64,000 bases of DNA from CAKMZU01 sp965248335. Its GTDB lineage: Bacteria > Pseudomonadota > Gammaproteobacteria > Pseudomonadales > DT-91. Under the pieces are notes generated by a model. It saw nothing but the letters and a program-made list of their open reading frames with translations, made no database searches and was not told the DNA's origin. The position numbers were made by a program, and so were the translations under genes. How positions within the stretch are numbered: the first letter of the stretch is position 1; each line of letters starts with the position of its first letter. The stretch is from assembly GCA_965248335.1 (NCBI GenBank), contig CBDFIY010000003.1:1922001-1986000 (forward strand), written 5' to 3'. Shown here piece after piece: positions 18,711-27,825 of the stretch.

Positions 18711-18900
18711 AAGTGTGAGGGTGTAATCCAACGGATTCCTGCTTTTCTTGCAGAAAAATTATTTTTATTTACTTTTTCGGTATAAATTTTTTTAGCTTAT
18801 TACTGTCTAATCATGCTGAGAAAAGGTATGTTTTTTTAAGGAAAATATAAATAATAGGAAAATGCCGCTCATTTTTATTTACTGACAGGGCCGTACATTT

Positions 18901-20394
18901 ATGAACTGCGAAGCATATCAAAAAATTGTGATGATTGTTGTGGCAAGCTTTTATTTTAACGGTTTTGTTACCGCCTCCTCCTCGGGCAACCCAAGACATT
19001 ATGAAGTCGCAATTATTGGCGCTGGCTCTGCGGGGTTAATGGCAAGATCTGAGGTTGTTAAAAAAACTGAGAATTATATTGTGATTGATTCAGGCATGCT
19101 GGGTACAACTTGTGCCCGCGTTGGTTGTATGCCATCGAAAGCATTTATTCAAATAGCCAACGACTACCAAAGAAGGAAAACATTTACGTCTCAAGGCATT
19201 CTTGGAGAGGGTAAATTAAATATTGATTCAGCCCAGTCTATGCAGCGTGTTAGGCGTCTAAGAGATCGATTTGTTGGCGGCATGCTTGCGAGAAGAATTA
19301 GACCCTGGCAAACGCCTGAAAATTTTAGTGCAAAATCCGCTTCGTTTATTGATCAACATACGATTGATTTAGGTGATGAAGTTATTACTGCCAATAAAAT
19401 TATCATTGCCTCAGGATCTACCCCCTTGATCCCTGATCAGTTTAGAGGATACGAGCAGTTTATTATTACGAGCGATGAATTTTTTGAGCTAGAAAAGCTT
19501 CCTCTTTCAATGGCTATTGTAGGTGCCGGTTATATTGGCTTGGAATTAGGTCAAGCTTTATCGTCTTTAAATGTTGATACGTTACTGATTGCTAGGCGTA
19601 AAAGCCTTGCAGGAATAACTGACCCTATGCTTTTAGATCATGCGCTGAATTATTTTTCGAAAACACTTAATATCTCAACTGCTGGCATTGACCGGTTAGA
19701 GCAACAAGGTGACAAGGTAGTTATTTTTTCAGGAAATAAAACGTTTAAAGCTGAAAAAGTACTTATTGCCGCGGGTAGAGTTCCCGCAATCAAGCAGTTA
19801 AAGTTAGAGAATCTTGGTATTTCGTTAGATGCCAAAGGAATGCCGGAAATTAATCCCTCTTCCTTTAGTCTAGTAGAAGCAGAGCATATTTCTTTGGTTG
19901 GCGATGTTACAGGTAAAAAGCCAATATTGCATGAAGCAAAAGATGAAGGTGCTATTGCGGGAAGAAACAGCGTTAATTCTCCAGTAGGTTTTGTAGCGAG
20001 AACACCTCTCTCCGTTGTCTTTAGTGAGCCAAATATTTGTTTTGTGGGAAAACGCTACAGTGAGTTGGAATCCGAATCCGTCAGGTTTGTCGTAGGCGAA
20101 AGTGCATTTACTGATAACGGGCGAGCACTTATAAAATCTGAACAGGGCGGTATTATTCGTGTATATGTCGAAAGTCGATCTAAAGAAATTCTAGGTGGCG
20201 AAATGATGGGGATCGAATCGGAGCATATTGCACATTTGCTTGCTTGGGTGATTGAACAAAAACTGACCGTAAATAAAGTACTCTCATTTCCATTCTATCA
20301 CCCAAGCCTTGAAGAAGCCCTTCGCGCTGCTTTGCGAGATGCTAAAGTTAAAATGAATGAATCGATTGGTGCGATTGAGTTGTCGCCGAGTTAA
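18901..20394 (+). CDS. Dihydrolipoamide dehydrogenase-like flavin disulfide reductase
   Basis: 497-residue FAD/NAD(P)-dependent disulfide reductase. The FAD motif is IIGAGSAG (about residues 38-45), the redox pair is in GTTCARVGC (C71 and C76), the NAD-binding motif is IVGAGYIGLELG, and the second FAD motif ends ISLVGDV. The C-terminal dimer domain ends PFYHPSLEEALRAALRDA, close to the usual HPxxEE acid-base motif. It stands alone, away from 2-oxoacid dehydrogenase subunits. Unusual: about 35 residues precede the FAD domain, including IVMIVVASFYFNGFVTAS, which looks like a membrane anchor or signal sequence; no twin-arginine motif is present. True substrate unknown. Confidence 0.85.
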   Translation: MNCEAYQKIVMIVVASFYFNGFVTASSSGNPRHYEVAIIGAGSAGLMARSEVVKKTENYIVIDSGMLGTTCARVGCMPSKAFIQIANDYQRRKTFTSQGILGEGKLNIDSAQSMQRVRRLRDRFVGGMLARRIRPWQTPENFSAKSASFIDQHTIDLGDEVITANKIIIASGSTPLIPDQFRGYEQFIITSDEFFELEKLPLSMAIVGAGYIGLELGQALSSLNVDTLLIARRKSLAGITDPMLLDHALNYFSKTLNISTAGIDRLEQQGDKVVIFSGNKTFKAEKVLIAAGRVPAIKQLKLENLGISLDAKGMPEINPSSFSLVEAEHISLVGDVTGKKPILHEAKDEGAIAGRNSVNSPVGFVARTPLSVVFSEPNICFVGKRYSELESESVRFVVGESAFTDNGRALIKSEQGGIIRVYVESRSKEILGGEMMGIESEHIAHLLAWVIEQKLTVNKVLSFPFYHPSLEEALRAALRDAKVKMNESIGAIELSPS

Positions 20395-20479
20395 TGGATC
20401 TTGAGTGACTAGAATCATAAATGCCTAGGTAGGGGCTATCATGAAAATGATTGTTGGTTGCGAATTGTGCAAAATCCAT

Positions 20480-20493
20480 TACCTTTAAAGGTA
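20480..20493. promoter_or_regulatory. 14-bp perfect palindrome upstream of minC
   Basis: TACCTTTAAAGGTA lies 82 bases before the minC start codon. It could be an operator or a chance palindrome; no matching regulator is known to me. Confidence 0.25.
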
Positions 20494-20574
20494 GCTTGAG
20501 TCTCCAGCATGACATCGTTACAGTAGAGTCTTACTGCTAGGCCGTCACCGTTGTAAAATAAAAAGGTAGTTTTT

Positions 20575-21300
20575 ATGGCAGAAGAATGTTTTCAACTTAA
20601 GGGCAATGTTTTAACTTCAATCGTTATTGAACTTAATCATTATGATTCGGCGTCTTTTGTTCAGTTGCTGCAAGAGAAAATTGATAAAGCTCCATCTTTT
20701 TTTATGAAAAGTCCGGTGATTATGGATGTGCGGGCAATCCTTGCCTCCCTAGATTCGATTAAGTTAAAAGAGATGATTGGTTTATGCCACGATTCAGGTC
20801 TTCAGCCGATTGGATTTAAAGGCGTAATGGATAAATCTTTACTGAGTGGCACGGGTCTTGCGATCTTGCCAGATGATCTGACACGAGAAAACCCGGCAGC
20901 CGTTAGCCCTGAAAAGAGTAGCGACGAAAAATCCGAAGCGCCAGGAGTGCAATCAAAATCCAGTTCGTCTATTAGAACAACCAAGTTTATTGATTACCCT
21001 GTCCGCTCAGGCCAACAAATTTATGCGCCGGATGCGAATTTGGTGATCTTGTCTAATATCAATAAAGGTGCTGAAGTTTTAGCGGATGGCGATATTCATG
21101 TTTATGGTGCATTAAGGGGCCGTGCATTAGCCGGCGTGAAGGGAGACATGAATGCGCGGATTTTTTGTCAGGACCTTGAGGCCGAATTGGTGTCTATCGC
21201 AGGTATATTTAAGTTGTCCGATAATATCCCGCATAAGCACCAGAAAACCTCTGCGCAAATACTTTTGCAGGATGAGAACTTGATTGTCAAATCACTTTAA
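20575..21300 (+). CDS. minC: Septum site-determining protein MinC
   Basis: Inhibitor of FtsZ polymerisation away from mid-cell. The 241 residues have the N-terminal FtsZ-interacting domain, a linker rich in Ser/Glu/Lys (residues about 105-135), and the C-terminal beta-helix domain (SGQQIYAPDANLVILSNINKG) with the MinD-binding RGRALAG motif. First gene of minCDE. Confidence 0.97.
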   Translation: MAEECFQLKGNVLTSIVIELNHYDSASFVQLLQEKIDKAPSFFMKSPVIMDVRAILASLDSIKLKEMIGLCHDSGLQPIGFKGVMDKSLLSGTGLAILPDDLTRENPAAVSPEKSSDEKSEAPGVQSKSSSSIRTTKFIDYPVRSGQQIYAPDANLVILSNINKGAEVLADGDIHVYGALRGRALAGVKGDMNARIFCQDLEAELVSIAGIFKLSDNIPHKHQKTSAQILLQDENLIVKSL

Positions 21301-21336
21301 TGAATACTTCGCGTATTCTCAAATTCAAGGAGCCGA

Positions 21337-22155
21337 ATGGTGGCAAAGATAATTGTTGTAACGTCCGGAAAAGGCGGCGTTGGTAAAACCACAACCAGTG
21401 CGGCAATTGGAACAGGGCTTGCGCTTAAAGGATTTAAAACAGTTATTATCGATTTCGACGTTGGCTTGAGAAATCTTGACTTAATCATGGGCTGTGAGCG
21501 CCGAGTGGTTTATGATTTTGTTAACGTAATCAATGGCGAATCCAACCTCAGCCAAACCCTTATTAAAGATAAACGTTGTGAAAACTTATCAATTTTACCC
21601 GCTTCGCAAACCCGAGATAAAGATGCTCTGACGCAAGAAGGTGTAGAAAAAATACTCAACGAGTTAAAAGGGAGGTTCGATTATATTATCTGTGATTCGC
21701 CTGCTGGCATTGAAAAAGGCGCACAGATGGCGCTTTATTTTGCCGATGAGGCCATTGTAGTAACAAACCCCGAAGTGTCTTCCGTGCGTGACTCCGACCG
21801 AATCTTAGGTATTTTACAAAGCAAATCAAGGCGTGCGGAGAATAACGAAGATCCAGTGAAAGAACATCTTCTCCTCACACGCTATTGCCCCAATCGTGTA
21901 AAAGCAGGTGAAATGTTGAGCGTTACTGATGTTCAGGATATCTTGGCGATTCCTTTGCTAGGTGTTATCCCTGAGTCCCAATCGGTATTAAAGGCCTCGA
22001 ACCAAGGTATGCCAGTCGTCTTTGATCAGCAGGCGGCAGCAGGACTGGCTTATGTTGACGCTGTCGATCGTTTGCTAGGCGAAGATCTTGAGCACCGCTT
22101 TTTAGACCCACAGAGAAAAGGCTTCTTTCAACGTTTACTAGGAGCAACCGCGTGA
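21337..22155 (+). CDS. minD: Septum site-determining ATPase MinD
   Basis: Membrane-cycling ParA/MinD-type ATPase that recruits MinC and is displaced by MinE. The deviant Walker A motif GKGGVGKTT lies near residues 11-19, and RNLDLIMGCERR is typical of MinD. The C-terminal amphipathic membrane helix is RKGFFQRLLGA. 272 residues. The ATG follows caaggagccga. The stop codon overlaps the minE start by four bases. Confidence 0.98.
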   Translation: MVAKIIVVTSGKGGVGKTTTSAAIGTGLALKGFKTVIIDFDVGLRNLDLIMGCERRVVYDFVNVINGESNLSQTLIKDKRCENLSILPASQTRDKDALTQEGVEKILNELKGRFDYIICDSPAGIEKGAQMALYFADEAIVVTNPEVSSVRDSDRILGILQSKSRRAENNEDPVKEHLLLTRYCPNRVKAGEMLSVTDVQDILAIPLLGVIPESQSVLKASNQGMPVVFDQQAAAGLAYVDAVDRLLGEDLEHRFLDPQRKGFFQRLLGATA

Positions 22156-22403
22156 ATTTTTTTGATCATTTTAGACGAGAAAATAACAACACGGCGTCTG
22201 TCGCCAAAGAACGTTTACAGATTATTGTTGCTCATGAACGAAATAAACGTACACAACCTGATTACCTGCCCCAACTACAGCAAGAGATTTTGGAAGTGAT
22301 CAAGAAGTATGTGAACGTTGAGCAGGATGATGTTAACGTTCAGCTTGATAGTAATGATAGCTGTTCTGTACTTGAGCTGAACGTTACTTTACCTCAATCC
22401 TAG
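22152..22403 (+). CDS. minE: Cell division topological specificity factor MinE
   Basis: 83-residue MinD-stimulating factor that drives Min oscillation. The N-terminal anti-MinCD helix (AKERLQIIVAHER) and the dimerising beta-rich part (VNVQLDSNDSCSVLELNVTLP) are both present. The start is GTG at 22152, overlapping the minD stop (GTGA), which indicates translational coupling. Confidence 0.97.
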   Translation: MNFFDHFRRENNNTASVAKERLQIIVAHERNKRTQPDYLPQLQQEILEVIKKYVNVEQDDVNVQLDSNDSCSVLELNVTLPQS

Positions 22404-22411
22404 CCTTTTAA

Positions 22412-22440
22412 AAGGCGGACGCTATTCTTTAATCCGCCTT
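22412..22440 (-). terminator. Hairpin between minE and the convergent GAPDH-family gene
   Basis: Stem aaggcgga/tccgcctt (22412-22419 and 22433-22440). Read on the minus strand it is followed by TTTTAAAA, so it best serves the GAPDH-family gene, whose stop codon it overlaps. It may also end the min transcript. Confidence 0.6.
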
Positions 22441-23452
22441 ATAAATGCCCCTCTGCGTCAATGAAGCTTGCTACATCCAGCATTCTATTAGCAAACCCCC
22501 ATTCATTATCATACCACGCCATCACTTTTACCCATCGGCCATTTACAACAGTTTGGCTCGCGTCAAAGTTACAGGAGTAGGGGGAGTGATTAAAATCAAC
22601 GGAAACTAAAGGGTCGCAGTTGTAGCTTACAATGTCCTTCATTTGTATATCGGCTGCTTTTTGTATGTGGCTATTGATGGCTTCGCGGGTTACGTCTTCA
22701 TTCGCTAGAAAGTGAAAGTCGACTAAAGAAACATTTGCCGTTGGCACCCTCACGGCCATGCCTTGAATTTTTCCGTCCAGTTCAGGGAGTACTGCACCTA
22801 CCGCCATGGCTGCACCTGTTTTTGTGGGGATCATTGAGTGTGCTGCCGCCCTTGCTCGATATAGATCCTCTTGTGCGCAGTCATGTAATTGTTGGTCACA
22901 GGTGTATGCATGTATAGTCGTCATCATACCTTGGCTAATGCCCACTTCCTCATGCAGTATTTTTGCAAGGGGAGCCAGGCAGTTCGTGGTACAAGAGGCA
23001 TTCGATATTAAACGGTGTTTTTTTTCGAGTGAGTGTTGATTAACCCCGTAAACAATCATCGTATCAGCCTCGCAAGAGGGTGCAGAAAGTAAGACTTTCT
23101 TGGCACCTGCGGAAAAATGCTTTGCTGCGTTTTCTTTTTTTAAAAAGCGTCCAGTGCATTCAAGCACTAAATCAATATTTAACTGCTTCCACGGTAGGCG
23201 TTCAGGCTTGCTCTCACAAAAAACTTTTACACTATGATCGTTAATCCGTAGATCACCTTTTTCTATGTTAACCGTTTGAGAGAACTTCCCATGAATAGAA
23301 TCATACTGTGTAAGGTGTTTGATTGATTCGATGGGGGCTAATTCATTGATTGCTACAAGGTTAATTTGATTTGATAGGTTATTTTCAAAGAGGCAACGAA
23401 GGATGTTTCTGCCTATTCTGCCATAACCATTGATTGCAATATTTATGCTCAT
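22439..23452 (-). CDS. Glyceraldehyde-3-phosphate/erythrose-4-phosphate dehydrogenase family
   Basis: 337-residue NAD-dependent phosphorylating aldehyde dehydrogenase. The N-terminal Rossmann motif is INGYGRIGRN, the catalytic cysteine is in SNASCTTNC (C154), and the end is WYDNEWGFANRMLD. AINELA after the second strand and SVDFNHSPYS resemble E. coli Epd (vitamin B6 synthesis), whereas other parts resemble GapA, so the choice between glycolytic GAPDH and Epd is open. It stands alone, without pgk or fba, convergent with minCDE. Confidence 0.85.
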   Translation of the reverse strand: MSINIAINGYGRIGRNILRCLFENNLSNQINLVAINELAPIESIKHLTQYDSIHGKFSQTVNIEKGDLRINDHSVKVFCESKPERLPWKQLNIDLVLECTGRFLKKENAAKHFSAGAKKVLLSAPSCEADTMIVYGVNQHSLEKKHRLISNASCTTNCLAPLAKILHEEVGISQGMMTTIHAYTCDQQLHDCAQEDLYRARAAAHSMIPTKTGAAMAVGAVLPELDGKIQGMAVRVPTANVSLVDFHFLANEDVTREAINSHIQKAADIQMKDIVSYNCDPLVSVDFNHSPYSCNFDASQTVVNGRWVKVMAWYDNEWGFANRMLDVASFIDAEGHL

Positions 23453-23505
23453 AGTTTCTTTTCGCTCATAGTTTCATAGTCATAACTTCATGCTTGTTCA
23501 TTAGC

Positions 23506-23634
23506 TATACCGATCACCCTTGAAGACGAAAGGGCGTTGGCCGCGCTCGCTCATCCCAATCACTTGCGGACTGTAAGCTCATAGGGATTCACTCGCTTGC
23601 CGCTTTCTTGCATATCCAATTCCGATTAGGTATA
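23506..23634 (+). repeat. ERIC/IRU palindromic repeat, full length
   Basis: 129 bp from tataccgatcacccttgaag to tccgattaggtata, between the divergent GAPDH-family and M23 peptidase genes. It therefore lies in or near both promoters, unlike most copies here. Confidence 0.92.
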
Positions 23635-23687
23635 AATAACAAGAAAAAAGTTCATTTAATTCAGGTGCAAGAGCGATATTTTTTTAC

Positions 23688-25067
23688 GTGAAATATGTAA
23701 TTCTAAAAACCTCTCATCAATTGTGTTGTCCAACAGACCAGAAGATAATGCCTACTGATGAAGTGCTCTACGATGTTATGAGAAGTTCTCTCCTTCTAGA
23801 ATTACCAAAAAAAAGTATAGGCATCGTATTGCTTGCGATATTTATGATTGCTCTGTCACTGATAATAGGGCGGGTGCAAAATATTGAGTGGCGTACACTG
23901 CATGATGCCGACCTCCCTGTCACAGCAAAGGCAAGTGTTCATACAAAAGATCAAAGCCATAGAATAAGCGATGATGCGCCAAATCTGGGCTTATCAGAAT
24001 ATAGAGTTAACGATGGTGATACATTGGATAGCGTAAGAAAAAGATTTTTTATGAATGATCAGCTCTATGGCGAACTTTTAGAGGCCGATAGTGCATTGTT
24101 GGCTTTGGATAATATAAAGGCAGGGCAGAAATTTATTTTTAATCATCAGGGGGGGCAGTTGTCGGAAGTCACTTTGGTTTTAAACCCTGCAAAGCGCATA
24201 AAATATATCCGAGATAAGAAAGGAAAGTTTTCTGTCGCGCATATTGATTTGCCCGGTATTTGGAAAAATATCTATCTAGAGGGCGATATCGCTCGCTCAT
24301 TTTCACATGAGCTGACGGCTAAAGGGGCAAAACTGTCGGAAATTCATGCTATCCAGAAACTCTTAAAAAACAGAATTAATTTCTCCCGTGATATACAGCC
24401 AGGTAATGTGTTTAAAGTTTTACTGTCACGTCAGTTTGTCGGTGGCGAACTGACAGGTCAAAGTCGGATGCTTGCTCTGGAACTAAAACAAAAGAATAAA
24501 ACTACCGACGCTTATTTTTATAAAGGGCGTTATTACGATGCAGAAGGGACAAATATCGAGCAGTCATTTGACCTTAAACCCTTTAAAGGCAGCTATAAGA
24601 TATCCTCACATTTTAGCTTGGCGCGTAAGCACCCCATAACAGGTGAAGTTAAACCGCATTTGGGCACCGACTATGCGCTGCCTGTTGGTACGAATGTTCA
24701 TACAACTGCCGATGGAAGTGTCTCGCGTGTCGTTCATCATCGCTATGCAGGCCTTTATGTCGAGATTGATCATGGCAATCAATATAAGACGCGTTATTTG
24801 CATTTAAGTAAAGCCTTAGTAAAAGTTGGACAGCATGTACCAAGAGGTGCGCTAATAGCACAGTCAGGCGCAAGCGGGCGTATCACTTCCGCACATTTAC
24901 ACTATGAGTTTCACGTGGCAGGCAAGCCTGTCAATTCACTTAAAGCGGCTGCATCTCGATCCCTTTCGTTAACACCCAAAGAGAAAGTTTTATTTACGAA
25001 AGAGGTGGCTTTGTTAAAAGGCATTATTAAAGGTAATAAAAACAGCTTGTCCGTTGCCTCTCGTTAA
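23688..25067 (+). CDS. M23 family peptidoglycan DD-metalloendopeptidase (MepM-like)
   Basis: 459-residue murein hydrolase, inner-membrane anchored by one helix (about residues 43-62, IGIVLLAIFMIALSLII). A LysM/OapA-like region (SEYRVNDGDTLDSVRKRFF) precedes the peptidase domain. Zinc ligands are visible in HLGTDYALPVGT and HLHYEFH, with HHRYAGLYVEIDHG between them. The start shown is GTG at 23688; an ATG at 23748 (MPTDEVLYDV) is an alternative. Probable role is to cut peptide cross-links for cell-wall growth, by family. Confidence 0.9.
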   Translation: MKYVILKTSHQLCCPTDQKIMPTDEVLYDVMRSSLLLELPKKSIGIVLLAIFMIALSLIIGRVQNIEWRTLHDADLPVTAKASVHTKDQSHRISDDAPNLGLSEYRVNDGDTLDSVRKRFFMNDQLYGELLEADSALLALDNIKAGQKFIFNHQGGQLSEVTLVLNPAKRIKYIRDKKGKFSVAHIDLPGIWKNIYLEGDIARSFSHELTAKGAKLSEIHAIQKLLKNRINFSRDIQPGNVFKVLLSRQFVGGELTGQSRMLALELKQKNKTTDAYFYKGRYYDAEGTNIEQSFDLKPFKGSYKISSHFSLARKHPITGEVKPHLGTDYALPVGTNVHTTADGSVSRVVHHRYAGLYVEIDHGNQYKTRYLHLSKALVKVGQHVPRGALIAQSGASGRITSAHLHYEFHVAGKPVNSLKAAASRSLSLTPKEKVLFTKEVALLKGIIKGNKNSLSVASR

Positions 25068-25287
25068 ATTTTTCCAATTGTTTTCGTGCATGAAAAATTC
25101 CTGTGCCATACGCAGTGGCACTTATCGACTATTGGCAACTATTACCCTTTTTCTTGGTAGGCCAATCCGTTAATATGCGCCCAGCTAATCTAAATGGTCG
25201 CTTTTCTTGCTGTAAGCAATGTTGAGAGGGATACGATTTGAGGTTGCCTATTCCTTTGAGCGGGTCTTTATATCTACGAAGGTTCCT

Positions 25288-25827
25288 ATGAGAATTATTG
25301 AAGTGGTCGACTATGATGCTAGATGGCCTCGAGTATTTAAGGAGGAGCGCTTTCTCTTGCAGGGCATCATAGATGATTTATCGCCATCTATACATCATAT
25401 AGGCAGTACTTCCGTTGAAGGGTTGGCTGCAAAACCGGTCATAGATATATTAATCGAAGTCGATGACTTAGATGTATTGGATTCTTATAATCCGCAACTG
25501 AATGCAATCGGTTATATTGCCATGGGGGAGTTTGGTATTCCTGCACGCAGATACTTCCAAAAAGGCGGTGACCTACGTAGTCATCAAGTACACGTTTTTA
25601 AACGAAATAGCCAGCATGTTCGTCGGCATTTAGCTTTCCGTGATTACCTAAGAAACCATCAAGATGTAGCCAATGTGTATGCCCACTTAAAGCAAGCTGT
25701 CGCTAAAGCATGCAGTAATGACATGAATATCTATTGCGATGGCAAGCACGACTTCATACAAAAATATGAAAAATTAGCACTTGAGTGGTATATACCCATC
25801 GGAATTGGAGATGCAAGAAGGCGGTAA
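25288..25827 (+). CDS. GrpB family protein (UPF0157, nucleotidyltransferase fold)
   Basis: 179-residue protein matching the GrpB/UPF0157 family: IEVVDYDARWPRVFKEE, HHIGSTSVEGLAAKPVIDILIEV (the polymerase-beta-like core) and RRHLAFRDYLRNH. Function in bacteria is unknown. The ATG at 25288 is preferred over one at 25219 because family members start with this motif and gaaggt precedes it. The last twelve residues (YIPIGIGDARRR) and the stop codon come from an inserted ERIC repeat, so the original C-terminus has been replaced. Confidence 0.88.
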   Translation: MRIIEVVDYDARWPRVFKEERFLLQGIIDDLSPSIHHIGSTSVEGLAAKPVIDILIEVDDLDVLDSYNPQLNAIGYIAMGEFGIPARRYFQKGGDLRSHQVHVFKRNSQHVRRHLAFRDYLRNHQDVANVYAHLKQAVAKACSNDMNIYCDGKHDFIQKYEKLALEWYIPIGIGDARRR

Positions 25828-25870
25828 GCGAGCATGGCCGACGCCCTTGCATCTTCAAGGTTGATCGGTT
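25791..25870 (-). repeat. ERIC/IRU repeat, centrally deleted, overlapping a gene end
   Basis: 80 bp: left arm tatacccatcggaattgg and right arm cttgcatcttcaaggttgat with the middle missing. It supplies the C-terminal codons and stop of the GrpB-family gene, and is the upstream boundary of the steroid-ring cluster. Confidence 0.9.
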
Positions 25871-25996
25871 TAGGTAGATCGGTAACTCAACTCTATCAGT
25901 CAGTAACCCCGAGCGATAAGAACCTTTCCATCTAGTATAAAAAATAACAATAGCGATTCAAAAAAACACCTGTTTAAGCTACAATCGCCCCCGTTT

Positions 25997-26041
25997 TGCC
26001 TTAATGTCGAACAAAGTAGTTATATTTTTAACTGGTTTGTT
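25997..26041 (+). promoter_or_regulatory. Candidate promoter and operator of the steroid-ring operon
   Basis: An inverted repeat with 13-base arms matching at 11 positions (AACAAAGTAGTTA at 26010-26022, TAACTGGTTTGTT at 26029-26041) and a 6-base spacer lies 30 bases before the ipdA start. A possible promoter, TTGCCT (25997-26002), 18 bases, TATATT (26021-26026), overlaps the left arm. This layout suits a repressor released by a CoA-ester intermediate, such as a TetR-type protein; no regulator gene is in this cluster. Confidence 0.5.
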
Positions 26042-26071
26042 TAGCTGCTCGCTTAAAAAAGAGGATGATCA

Positions 26072-26947
26072 ATGAATAAGCAAATGTCTGCTGTTGATGT
26101 TGTTAGCCAGTTAGAAGATGGCATGACGATCGGAATAGGTGGCTGGGGGCCAAGGCGTAAGCCCATGGCACTGATTCGTGAGATTTTACGTTCGGATGTT
26201 AAAGATTTAACGGTTGTCGCTTATGGTGGCGCTGACGTGGGTATGCTGTGTGCATCAGGTAAAGTCAAAAAGGTGGTTTTCGCATTTGTATCCCTTGATT
26301 TTATCCCGCTAGAGCCTTATTTCCGTAAAGCGCGGCAATCGGGTCAGATCGAAACCTTTGAAATCGATGAAGGCATGATGTTGCTAGGTCTTCGCGCCGC
26401 TTCTTGGGGGATGCCTTTTATGCCCACACAAATCGGTTTAGGTACAGATGTTATTAAAGTCAATAAAGACTTAAAAGTCATCGACAGTCCGTACGATGAT
26501 AAAGAGTGGGTGGCAATGCCTGCACTTAAGCTCGACGTTGCCTTGTTACATGCAGACCGTGCCGATGTACGCGGTGTTTGCCAAATTAAAGGTCCAGACA
26601 TGTATATGGACGAACAAATGGCGCGTGCTGCGACAAAAACATTCGTTAGTGTTGATGAAATCGTTGAGACTGAATACTTTGCTCAAGGTGACGAATCACG
26701 CTATGTGTTCTGGGAACGTTCTATGACCACAGGTGTTGTACATATCCCTGGTGGCGCACACCCTACATCTTGTACGCCTCTTTATGGCTTTGACGTGCCA
26801 CATACCAAAGAATACGCGGGTTCAGCCAAAGAAGGTGGGTTTGGCGGTTATGCAGAAAAATATATCTTAGGCAAAACCGAAGACGAGTATCAGGCGTTGG
26901 TTGGCGGTATTGATGCGATTAAAGCATTACCGTTACCTGTTTATTAA
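26072..26947 (+). CDS. ipdA: IpdA-like alpha subunit, steroid ring C hydrolase
   Basis: 291-residue CoA-transferase family I alpha subunit. With the next gene it resembles IpdAB, the enzyme that opens the last steroid ring (ring C) of COCHEA-CoA by hydrolytic retro-Claisen cleavage in cholesterol and bile-acid catabolism. The N-terminal TIGIGGWGPRRKPMALIREI fits this subfamily rather than the typical acyl-CoA transferase glycine loop. The assignment rests on remembered actinobacterial IpdA and on the neighbours: all following genes match the KstR2-type HIP-degradation set. First gene of the operon. Confidence 0.85.
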   Translation: MNKQMSAVDVVSQLEDGMTIGIGGWGPRRKPMALIREILRSDVKDLTVVAYGGADVGMLCASGKVKKVVFAFVSLDFIPLEPYFRKARQSGQIETFEIDEGMMLLGLRAASWGMPFMPTQIGLGTDVIKVNKDLKVIDSPYDDKEWVAMPALKLDVALLHADRADVRGVCQIKGPDMYMDEQMARAATKTFVSVDEIVETEYFAQGDESRYVFWERSMTTGVVHIPGGAHPTSCTPLYGFDVPHTKEYAGSAKEGGFGGYAEKYILGKTEDEYQALVGGIDAIKALPLPVY

Positions 26948-26983
26948 TCAGCGACCAGCTTGAAGGAATTAGGGGAGAAAAAT

Positions 26984-27787
26984 ATGAGTACGGTAGCAAC
27001 AGAATATACCTTAGCAGAGCTAATGATCGCTTGCGGCAGCGAAGCCTATAAAAATGATGGCGAAATCTTAGCCACAGGCATCGGCCTTTTACCGCGTTTA
27101 GCAGCAAGTCTTGCAATGCTAACCACCAATCAAGACTTGATGATGACAGATTCGGAAGCCTATCTGCTATCTAAACCAAATCCTGTGTCAGGCAGAACGT
27201 CACACGAAGGGCAAGCGTCAGAAACCTGGATGGGTTTTTCACGCATTTTCGATAACGTTTGGAGTGGCAAGCGTCACGCCATGATCGGGCCAACTCAGGT
27301 TGACCGTTTTGGCCAAGCAAACATTTCAGCGTTAGGCGGTACTTACGAGCAACCAAAAATCCAAATGCTCGGTGTCAGAGGTTTACCCGGTAACTCTATC
27401 AGCCATGCAAATTCATTCTTTGTACCTCAACACAACACCCGTGTTTTTGTGAAAGGTGAGTGCGATTTAGTGAACTCGATTGGTTACAACCCAGAGCGTT
27501 TACCGAAAGGGTACAGCTTAGACGACATCGATATTCGCATTATCTTGACTGACCTGTGCGTAATGGATTTCGGTGGCCCAGATCACCAAGTGCGTTTAGT
27601 GTCATTACACCCAGGTATTACGGTTGAGCAAGTGGTCGAAAACACCGGTTTTGAACTGTGCATTCCTGAGAACGTGCCGACAACAAAAGCACCGACTGAA
27701 GAACAGCTAGCGATTATCAATGAGCTTGATCCAAAAAACTTCCGATCCAAGCAATTAAAAGATAACCCTAAAGGCGACCGTTCTTAA
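26984..27787 (+). CDS. ipdB: IpdB-like beta subunit, steroid ring C hydrolase
   Basis: 267-residue CoA-transferase family beta subunit, partner of the preceding gene. The segment DLMMTDSEAYLL sits where true CoA transferases carry the SENG-type catalytic loop, consistent with the hydrolase subfamily. The ATG at 26984 is chosen over one at 26960 because it follows aggggagaaaaat. Cytoplasmic heteromer with IpdA expected. Confidence 0.85.
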   Translation: MSTVATEYTLAELMIACGSEAYKNDGEILATGIGLLPRLAASLAMLTTNQDLMMTDSEAYLLSKPNPVSGRTSHEGQASETWMGFSRIFDNVWSGKRHAMIGPTQVDRFGQANISALGGTYEQPKIQMLGVRGLPGNSISHANSFFVPQHNTRVFVKGECDLVNSIGYNPERLPKGYSLDDIDIRIILTDLCVMDFGGPDHQVRLVSLHPGITVEQVVENTGFELCIPENVPTTKAPTEEQLAIINELDPKNFRSKQLKDNPKGDRS

Positions 27788-27825
27788 TCGCGACTCTTAT
27801 AACAACAAAAGTGATGTGAAAAATC

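Noticed and set aside
25103..25121. Hairpin gtgcca/tggcac after the M23 peptidase gene as a terminator
   Set aside because: Short stem with no T-tract following.
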